Shown here one piece after another: positions 1-4,118 of a stretch of DNA of 6,745 bases (position 1 is its first letter; each line of letters opens with the position of its first letter). The position numbers and the translations under genes were made by a program. Under the pieces are notes generated by a model that did no database searches, was not told where the DNA came from, and saw only the letters and a program-made list of their open reading frames with translations. Source of the stretch: Acetobacteraceae bacterium (lineage in GTDB: Bacteria > Pseudomonadota > Alphaproteobacteria > Acetobacterales > Acetobacteraceae); contig CANJXD010000328.1 of assembly GCA_947478535.1 (NCBI GenBank), positions 1-6,745 on the forward strand. The letters run 5' to 3'.

Positions 1-183
1 CAGGCAGAGAAAGGCGGCCCCGCTGCCGCAGCCCGCTTCCAGCACCACCTGGCCGGGTTTCGCTGGGATGGCGGCGGCGAGCAGCACCGCGTCATGCCCG
101 GCGCGCAGCCCCTGCCGCGGTTGGCGCAGCCGCACCCGTCCATCCAGCAGCGTGTCATCGGTCACCATATCGGGCGTCGTCAC
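1..183 (-). CDS. TrmN6-like tRNA adenine-N6 methyltransferase, N-terminal part (cut by window edge)
   Basis: The 61 visible residues are the start of a class I SAM-dependent methyltransferase; the rest lies left of the window. After a short leader comes a segment with TLLDGRVRLRQ (about residues 11-21) and GLRAGHDAVLLAAA (about 25-38), as seen at the start of the tRNA1(Val) adenine-37 N6-methyltransferase (TrmN6/YfiC) group. SAM-binding motif I follows as VLEAGCGSGAA (about 47-57). The catalytic NPPY-type motif would lie outside the window, so the target base is inferred from family resemblance. I chose the GTG at 183 because GGAAGG at 190-195 sits 6 bases upstream and the codon overlaps the stop of the preceding gene (GTGA, 180-183). 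An in-frame ATG at 166-168 has no such ribosome binding site. It is probably co-transcribed and translationally coupled with the DUF2007 gene. Confidence 0.8.
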   Translation of the reverse strand, partial: MTTPDMVTDDTLLDGRVRLRQPRQGLRAGHDAVLLAAAIPAKPGQVVLEAGCGSGAAFLCL

Positions 184-398
184 GCCAGGCCTTCCGCTTC
201 CCCGGCCTCGCGCAGCACACGCCGCGCCTGCGCGGCATCCTCCATTGGCACGGCGAGCCGCCGGGGGAAGGCGCCGATGCCACCTTCCATCGCGCTGATA
301 TGGCCATCCAGCACCACAGGCTGGCAGCCGGCGTCGCGCAGCAGCGCCATCAGGAATGACAGACGGACAGGGTTCGTGGTGGCGAGCAGCACATGCAT
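180..398 (-). CDS. DUF2007 family small protein
   Basis: This 72-residue protein has the look of the DUF2007 family (also named putative signal-transducing protein). It opens with MHVLLATTNPVRLSFLMALL and continues with DAGCQPVVLDGHISAMEGG, then a basic-hydrophobic segment (FPRRLAVP) and a final helix (EDAAQARRVLREAGE). The family is a small alpha/beta domain of unknown biochemical role, often found beside metabolic or RNA-modification genes. No membrane segment or signal peptide is visible. The ATG at 398 is preferred over an upstream in-frame ATG at 431 because GGAGG (408-412) lies 9 bases before it and family members start at this point. Its stop overlaps the start of the methyltransferase gene downstream, so the two form one transcription unit diverging from the polyprenyl synthase gene. 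This neighbourhood recurs in Rhodospirillales to my knowledge, but the functional link is unknown. Confidence 0.85.
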   Translation of the reverse strand: MHVLLATTNPVRLSFLMALLRDAGCQPVVLDGHISAMEGGIGAFPRRLAVPMEDAAQARRVLREAGEAEGLA

Positions 399-407
399 GC
401 GATGCGG

Positions 408-412
408 CCTCC
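408..412 (-). promoter_or_regulatory. Ribosome binding site of the DUF2007 gene
   Basis: GGAGG read on the minus strand, 9 bases before the ATG at 398. It decides the start of the DUF2007 gene against the upstream ATG at 431, which would add 11 residues that do not resemble the family. Confidence 0.65.
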
Positions 413-422
413 GGCCCGCCAG

Positions 423-450
423 CTTGCCCACCGGGGGGGCGGTGGCTAAG
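423..450. repeat. Imperfect palindrome with 7-G tract in divergent promoter region
   Basis: CTTGCCCACCG (423-433) faces CGGTGGCTAAG (440-450) around six G residues. The core CCACCG/CGGTGG pairs perfectly. The outer part adds CTT/AAG with one G-T pair and one C/C mismatch. A run of seven G (433-439) occupies the centre. It lies between the divergent DUF2007 and polyprenyl synthase genes, where an operator would be expected, and overlaps the candidate promoter of the latter. It is too close to both starts to be a useful terminator. The binding partner, if any, is unknown. Confidence 0.5.
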
Positions 451-452
451 TT
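424..452 (+). promoter_or_regulatory. Candidate sigma70-type promoter of the polyprenyl synthase gene
   Basis: TTGCCC (424-429) resembles a -35 box (4 of 6 to TTGACA). It is followed after exactly 17 bases by TAAGTT (447-452), a weak -10 (3 of 6 to TATAAT). Transcription would begin near 459, leaving about 23 bases before the GTG start with GAGG at 468-471 as ribosome binding site. In GC-rich DNA such matches arise easily, so this is tentative. The 17-base spacer contains the G tract. Confidence 0.3.
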
Positions 453-481
453 GCCCGACCCCCAACCGAGGTCAAGATCGC

Positions 482-1516
482 GTGGAGTTGTCCGTCGCGC
501 CCAGCGCCCCTGAAGAAGCGGTCATCGCGCAGGGGGAAGATGCGCTCACGGCGCTGACCGCGCTGGTGCGCGCGGATCTCGAGGCCTGCAATCGCCTGAT
601 CGTCGAACGGATGCAGAGCCCGGTGGCCCTGATCCCGCAATTGGCTGCCCATATCGTCGCCGCCGGCGGCAAGCGCCTGCGCCCGTTGCTGACCTTGGCC
701 GCCGCGCGCCTCGCCGGCTACCGTGATGGCCAGCGCCATGTGGCGCTCGCGGCCTGTGTCGAATTCATCCACACCGCGACCCTGCTGCATGACGATGTGG
801 TGGATGAAAGCGCACTGCGGCGTGGGCAGGCCAGCGCCAATGCGCTGTTCGGCAACAAGCCCAGCGTCCTGGTCGGTGATTTCCTGTTCGCCCGCGCCTT
901 CCAGGTGATGGTGGAGGATGGCTCGCTCGAAGTGCTGCGCATCCTCGCCGAGGCTTCCGCGACGATCGCGGAGGGGGAGGTGCTGCAGCTCATCACCCAG
1001 AACGACACCGCGACGACGGAGGAACAATACCTCGCGGTCATCGAGGGCAAGACGGCCGCGCTGTTCGCCGCGGCGACGGAAGTGGGCGCGATCGTCGCCG
1101 AATGTTCGCCGGCGCGGCAGCAGGGCCTGCGCGCCTATGGCCATAACCTCGGCGTGGCGTTCCAGCTGATCGACGATGCGCTGGACTACAGCGCGCAGCA
1201 GGAAGCCCTCGGCAAGACCGTCGGCGACGATTTCCGCGAGGGCAAGATCACGCTGCCCGTGCTGCTCGCCTTTCAGCGCGGCGACGATGCGGAACGCGTC
1301 TTCTGGCGCCGCACGCTGGAGGACCGGGAGCAGACGGAGGACGATCTCGCCCAGGCCATCGCCCTGATGCAGAAGCACCGCGCCTTCGCCGACACCGTCG
1401 CCCGCGCGCGGGATTACGGCATGGCGGCGACGGATGCGCTGGCCCTGTTCCCCGACAGCGTCGAGCGCCGCGCCCTCGCCGGCATCGTCGAGTTCTGCAT
1501 TTCCCGGGCGCGGTAG
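482..1516 (+). CDS. ispB: Long-chain all-trans-polyprenyl diphosphate synthase (octa/decaprenyl type)
   Basis: This 344-residue enzyme extends farnesyl diphosphate with isopentenyl diphosphate to make the isoprenoid side chain of ubiquinone. All family hallmarks are visible: GGKRLRP (62-68), the first Asp-rich motif in LLHDDVVDE (DDVVD 104-108), IEGKTAALF (188-196), the second Asp-rich motif in LIDDALDY (DDALD 231-235) and GDDFREGKITLP (248-259). The fifth residue before the first motif is Ala99, as in synthases making long chains, so C40-C50 products are likely. Alphaproteobacteria usually use Q-10, which suggests a decaprenyl product, but chain length cannot be read with certainty. The GTG at 482 is chosen because GAGG (468-471) precedes it by 10 bases. 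Extending to the ATG at 356 would overlap the divergent gene and add a low-complexity leader. A TTG at 488 is a less likely alternative. It is cytoplasmic, monocistronic and diverges from the DUF2007 unit. Confidence 0.93.
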   Translation: MELSVAPSAPEEAVIAQGEDALTALTALVRADLEACNRLIVERMQSPVALIPQLAAHIVAAGGKRLRPLLTLAAARLAGYRDGQRHVALAACVEFIHTATLLHDDVVDESALRRGQASANALFGNKPSVLVGDFLFARAFQVMVEDGSLEVLRILAEASATIAEGEVLQLITQNDTATTEEQYLAVIEGKTAALFAAATEVGAIVAECSPARQQGLRAYGHNLGVAFQLIDDALDYSAQQEALGKTVGDDFREGKITLPVLLAFQRGDDAERVFWRRTLEDREQTEDDLAQAIALMQKHRAFADTVARARDYGMAATDALALFPDSVERRALAGIVEFCISRAR

Positions 1517-1520
1517 TCAT

Positions 1521-1575
1521 CCCCTCTCCCGCTGTGCGGGGGAGGGTGGCTGAGCGCAGCGAAGCCGGGTGGGGG
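1521..1575. repeat. REP-like dispersed palindromic element
   Basis: The hairpin is followed by a second module, GGCTGAGCGCAGCGAAGCC (1548-1566, with GGCT/AGCC ends), and then a G-rich stretch GGGTGGGGG. This arrangement, a CCCTC-rich arm, a GGGGAGGG arm, then a 'GAAGCCGGGTGGGG' type tail, looks like short non-coding repeats scattered between genes in many GC-rich alphaproteobacteria. Only one full copy is present here, so its repeated nature is inferred from memory of such elements and not shown by the window. Confidence 0.45.
1522..1546. terminator. Strong GC hairpin between convergent genes (likely bidirectional terminator)
   Basis: CCCTCTCCCGC (1522-1532) pairs with GCGGGGGAGGG (1536-1546) over 11 base pairs with one G-T pair and a TGT loop. 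It begins 5 bases after the polyprenyl synthase stop and lies 56 bases past the stop of the FkbM gene on the other strand. There is no T tract on either side, so classic intrinsic termination is not assured. Slowing of polymerase or 3' end protection is equally possible. Confidence 0.5.
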
Positions 1576-1602
1576 CGCGACCAACCTGCCCACCAACCGC
1601 GC

Positions 1603-2460
1603 CTACGCCGCCAGCGCCCCCGCCACCCCGGCCAGATACCGCCCCGCCAGCGCGCCACCATCGCGCCGGTCATGCTCCATCAGCAGCCGCAGCGCGACAT
1701 CCACCGATCCGTAGCAATCGTGCAGGATCGTCGCCATCGCCAGCAATTGCCGCCCCGTCAGCGCCTCCAGCGCCGTCAGCTCCCGCACGAAGATCGCATC
1801 CGCCCAGACCAGCTGGCTCATCCCCGCATAGGGATTGCCGCCGGGGACCAGCGGCGCCAGCACACGGCTGGTCTGCGGGAAGAAGCGGTGGAGCGCGAAA
1901 CCCTGCTCCCGCATGAAGCGCTCGACGTCGCCATAGAGCGGCTGGCCCTGGTACAGCGGCAGGAACTCCACCTCCGCCTGCACCACCACCGCATCCGCGA
2001 GCCGCGCGGTGGCATGGCGCAGTACCATCAGCTCCGCGCCCTGGATGTCGAGCTTCAGCAGGTCCGCCCCCGCCGTTTCCGGCACGTCATCCAGCCGCAC
2101 CGTCTGCACCTCCACCCGCCGCAGCACGCGGCCCCACTGGGGAAAGCCGTGGAACAGCGCGAGGGTCGCGGGATCGGGCTCGAACAGGGAGGTCATGCCC
2201 GGCGCCTGGCAGATGCGGAGCGTATGCCGCGCGCCATCGCCCACGGCATGCGGGAAGTACCGCTCATGCGGTCCCTTGCGCTGATCCAGCGTGGCGAGGG
2301 CCGCGGCATCCGGCTCGAACCCCACCACCTCCGCCTGGCCGGCGCGCAGCAGGCCGGCATAGGGCGGGTCGCCATCGATCGGATTGGCGCCGATATCGAC
2401 CGCCTTGATGCGGATCTCCGCCCCGGTCAGGGACCGGAACGCCTGCGCTGCACTACCCAT
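1603..2460 (-). CDS. FkbM family SAM-dependent methyltransferase
   Basis: A 285-residue class I methyltransferase of the FkbM type (Methyltransf_21), which methylates hydroxyl groups on sugars, polyketides or lipids. Visible motifs are the SAM-binding loop VDIGANP (21-27), the acidic strand end VGFEPD (46-51), TVRLDDV (120-126), LLKLDIQGAE (134-143) and AEVEFLPLY (162-170). All are in the order and spacing of the family, so the enzyme looks intact. Residues about 230-285 form a helical tail beyond the core fold. There is no signal peptide or membrane segment, so it should be cytoplasmic. The ATG at 2460 has an excellent ribosome binding site, AGGAGG (2468-2473), 7 bases upstream. The gene follows the transaminase on the same strand, but a hairpin lies between them. 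No glycosyltransferase or polyketide gene is nearby, so the substrate cannot be inferred. Confidence 0.9.
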   Translation of the reverse strand: MGSAAQAFRSLTGAEIRIKAVDIGANPIDGDPPYAGLLRAGQAEVVGFEPDAAALATLDQRKGPHERYFPHAVGDGARHTLRICQAPGMTSLFEPDPATLALFHGFPQWGRVLRRVEVQTVRLDDVPETAGADLLKLDIQGAELMVLRHATARLADAVVVQAEVEFLPLYQGQPLYGDVERFMREQGFALHRFFPQTSRVLAPLVPGGNPYAGMSQLVWADAIFVRELTALEALTGRQLLAMATILHDCYGSVDVALRLLMEHDRRDGGALAGRYLAGVAGALAA

Positions 2461-2467
2461 GCCTCGG

Positions 2468-2473
2468 CCTCCT
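2468..2473 (-). promoter_or_regulatory. Consensus ribosome binding site of the FkbM gene
   Basis: AGGAGG on the minus strand, 7 bases before the ATG at 2460. It is the best Shine-Dalgarno match in the window and fixes the start of the methyltransferase. Confidence 0.7.
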
Positions 2474-2519
2474 GCTGCGGCGGGGGCATCCTGGCGGGGT
2501 GGGGTTAACGAAGCGGGAA

Positions 2520-2543
2520 GGGGAGGGACACGCGCCCCTCCCC
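2520..2543 (-). terminator. Hairpin downstream of the transaminase (weak terminator)
   Basis: GGGGAGGG (2520-2527) pairs perfectly with CCCTCCCC (2536-2543) around an 8-base loop. On the minus strand it starts 8 bases after the transaminase stop and is followed by TTCCCGCTTCG, not a clean T run. It may partly separate transcription of the transaminase from that of the FkbM gene. Without a U tract, read-through is plausible. Confidence 0.5.
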
Positions 2544-2551
2544 GACTCGGC

Positions 2552-3961
2552 TCAGACGACCGTCAGGCTTTCCCGGCGCAGCTGCACCGTCAGCGCATCC
2601 AGGGCGCGGGACGTGCGGGCGAGCATCTCGTCGATCTCGACCTCGGTGATGATCAGGGGCGGGGAGAACCCCATCGAATCATTCACCATCGCGCGCAGGA
2701 TCACGCCCTCGCCTTCCGCCAGCTTGGCCAGGCGCGGGCCGACCTTCAGCGCGGGGTCGAAGTTCTTGTGCGTCGCCTTGTCGGCCACCAGCTCGACGCC
2801 GGCGATCAGGCCGACGCCGCGCACTTCGCCGACCAGCGGATGCTCGGCGAACAGCGACCGCAGCTTCGCCTGCATATGGGCGCCGACGCGGCGGACGTGG
2901 TTCACCATGTCCATGTCGTCATAGATGCGCAGCGTTTCCGCCGCGACCGCCGCCGGCACCGGGTGGCCCGAATAGGTGAAGCCGTGGCCCCAGGTGCCGA
3001 TGGTCTGCGCGCCATCCGCCAGCGCCTGGAACACACGCTCATTCACCATCACGGCGCTGATCGGCAGGAAGCTCGCCGACAGCGCCTTGGCGCAGACCAG
3101 GATATCCGGTGCGATATTGAAGGTCTGGCTGCCCCAATAGCTGCCGGTGCGCCCGAAGCCGCAGATCACCTCATCGGCCACGAACAGCACATCGTGCTTG
3201 CGCAGAACGGCCTGGATCTTCTCGAAATAAGTGGCGGGCGGGAGAATGACGCCGCCCGCACCCATCACCGGTTCCGCGAAGAAGGCGGCCACGGTGTCCG
3301 GGCCTTCGCGCTCGATCAGCGCATCGACCTCGGCGGCGAGGCGCGTCGCGTAGTCTTCCTCGGATTCGCCGGGATTGGCGCCGTGGTAGTGGTGCGGCGT
3401 CGAGACGTGGAAGAAGCGGTCGGAGACCGGCAGGTCGAACATCTTGTGGTTCGCCGGCAGCCCGGTGACGGAGCCGGAGGCGACGGTGATGCCGTGATAG
3501 GCCTTCAGCCGCCCGATGATCTTCTTCTTGGTCGGCCGCCCCAGCGCGTTGTTGAGGTACCAGATCATCTTGATCGCGGTGTCGTTCGCTTCCGACCCCG
3601 AATTGGCGAAGAACACTTTCGACATCGGCACCGGCGCACGCTCGATGAGCATCTCCGCCAGGTCGATCATCGGCTCATGCGATTTGGAGGTGAAGCCGTG
3701 GTAGAAGGGCAGCTTCTTCATCTGGGCGTAGGCGGCTTCCGCCAGGCGCTTGTTGTCGAAGCCGAGAGAGGCGCACCACAGCCCGGCGACGGCCTCGATG
3801 TAGTCTTTGCCCTGGTCGTCCCACACGCGCACGCCCTCACCGCGCGCGATCACCAGCGGGCCGTTCTTGGCGTGCGCGTGGTGGTCCGTATACGGGTGAA
3901 GAACATTCGCGATGTCGCGGACCGCATTCGAATTGCGAACCGGCGTGGCGGGCGGGGTCAT
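2552..3961 (-). CDS. Class III PLP aminotransferase, GABA/omega-amino acid:pyruvate type
   Basis: This 469-residue, full-length fold-type I enzyme transfers an amino group from an omega-amino acid or amine to a keto acid, probably pyruvate. Visible landmarks are GLWC with Trp62, the phosphate-binding NSGSEA (120-125), the PLP-stacking YHG (155-157), AEPVMGAGGV (229-238), ADEVICGFGRTG with Asp263 (262-273), the Schiff-base lysine Lys292 in CAKALSASFLP, GHGFTYSGHP (325-334) and Arg423 near the C-terminus. Stretches such as NNALGRPTKKK, EPVMGAGGVI and PPATYFEKIQAV recall plant mitochondrial GABA transaminase and related alphaproteobacterial enzymes more than the glutamate/2-oxoglutarate GabT group. 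GABA, beta-alanine or polyamine-derived substrates are all possible, so no symbol is given. The ATG at 3961 is preceded by AGGAAG (3972-3977). It is cytoplasmic. It diverges from the sulfoxide reductase gene, with no transporter or dehydrogenase partner in view. Confidence 0.93.
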   Translation of the reverse strand: MTPPATPVRNSNAVRDIANVLHPYTDHHAHAKNGPLVIARGEGVRVWDDQGKDYIEAVAGLWCASLGFDNKRLAEAAYAQMKKLPFYHGFTSKSHEPMIDLAEMLIERAPVPMSKVFFANSGSEANDTAIKMIWYLNNALGRPTKKKIIGRLKAYHGITVASGSVTGLPANHKMFDLPVSDRFFHVSTPHHYHGANPGESEEDYATRLAAEVDALIEREGPDTVAAFFAEPVMGAGGVILPPATYFEKIQAVLRKHDVLFVADEVICGFGRTGSYWGSQTFNIAPDILVCAKALSASFLPISAVMVNERVFQALADGAQTIGTWGHGFTYSGHPVPAAVAAETLRIYDDMDMVNHVRRVGAHMQAKLRSLFAEHPLVGEVRGVGLIAGVELVADKATHKNFDPALKVGPRLAKLAEGEGVILRAMVNDSMGFSPPLIITEVEIDEMLARTSRALDALTVQLRRESLTVV

Positions 3962-3994
3962 GAGCGTGCTTCTTCCTCAACGGGCGTGCAGGGG

Positions 3995-4023
3995 ATGCTA
4001 GAACGTCGCGGCGGCCCCGTCAT
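3995..4023 (-). promoter_or_regulatory. Candidate sigma70 promoter of the transaminase gene
   Basis: Read on the minus strand, ATGACG (4023-4018) matches TTGACA at 4 of 6 positions. After exactly 17 bases, TAGCAT (4000-3995) matches TATAAT at 4 of 6, including its two leading and two final bases. Transcription would start near 3988, giving a leader of about 27 bases that contains the ribosome binding site. It is the best-spaced promoter match in the window, but not tested against chance. Confidence 0.4.
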
Positions 4024-4030
4024 CCGCTCT

Positions 4031-4049
4031 CCGCAAGGGATGGTTGCGG
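4031..4049. promoter_or_regulatory. Inverted repeat in divergent region, possible operator
   Basis: CCGCAA (4031-4036) and TTGCGG (4044-4049) form a perfect 6-base inverted repeat with a 7-base spacer. It sits just upstream of the candidate transaminase promoter and between two divergent genes, a classic site for a regulator acting on both. TTGC recurs at 4052 and 4071. No regulator gene is in the window to pair with it. Confidence 0.4.
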
Positions 4050-4088
4050 GGTTGCTGGTGTCGCATCAGATTGCGCGCCACGAGATAC

Positions 4089-4101
4089 GGCCCTTGGGGC
4101 C
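4089..4101 (+). other. Small leader hairpin before the sulfoxide reductase ribosome binding site
   Basis: GGCCC and GGGCC pair over 5 base pairs with a TTG loop, ending 6 bases before the GAGGG ribosome binding site (4108-4112). It could lightly modulate translation. Hairpins this short are common in GC-rich DNA. Confidence 0.25.
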
Positions 4102-4118
4102 CGCGCAGAGGGCGACAC

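Noticed and set aside
356..481. N-terminal extension of the polyprenyl synthase to an ATG at 356
   Set aside because: It would overlap the divergent DUF2007 gene, has no family similarity, and the GTG at 482 has a ribosome binding site.
446..1378. A 310-codon minus-strand open frame opposite the polyprenyl synthase, and a similar 324-codon plus-strand frame at 1534-2508 opposite the FkbM gene
   Set aside because: Both are shadows caused by high GC at third codon positions; the opposite strands carry intact catalytic motifs.
1517..1602. Possible small RNA or tRNA in the convergent gap
   Set aside because: The structure is a simple GC palindrome without a promoter, cloverleaf or T tract; a REP-like repeat explains it better.
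4044..4118. N-terminal extension of the sulfoxide reductase to 4044, which might have been a twin-arginine signal
   Set aside because: The extra 25 residues are Arg/Cys-rich with no hydrophobic core, and the ATG at 4119 has a good ribosome binding site 6 bases upstream.
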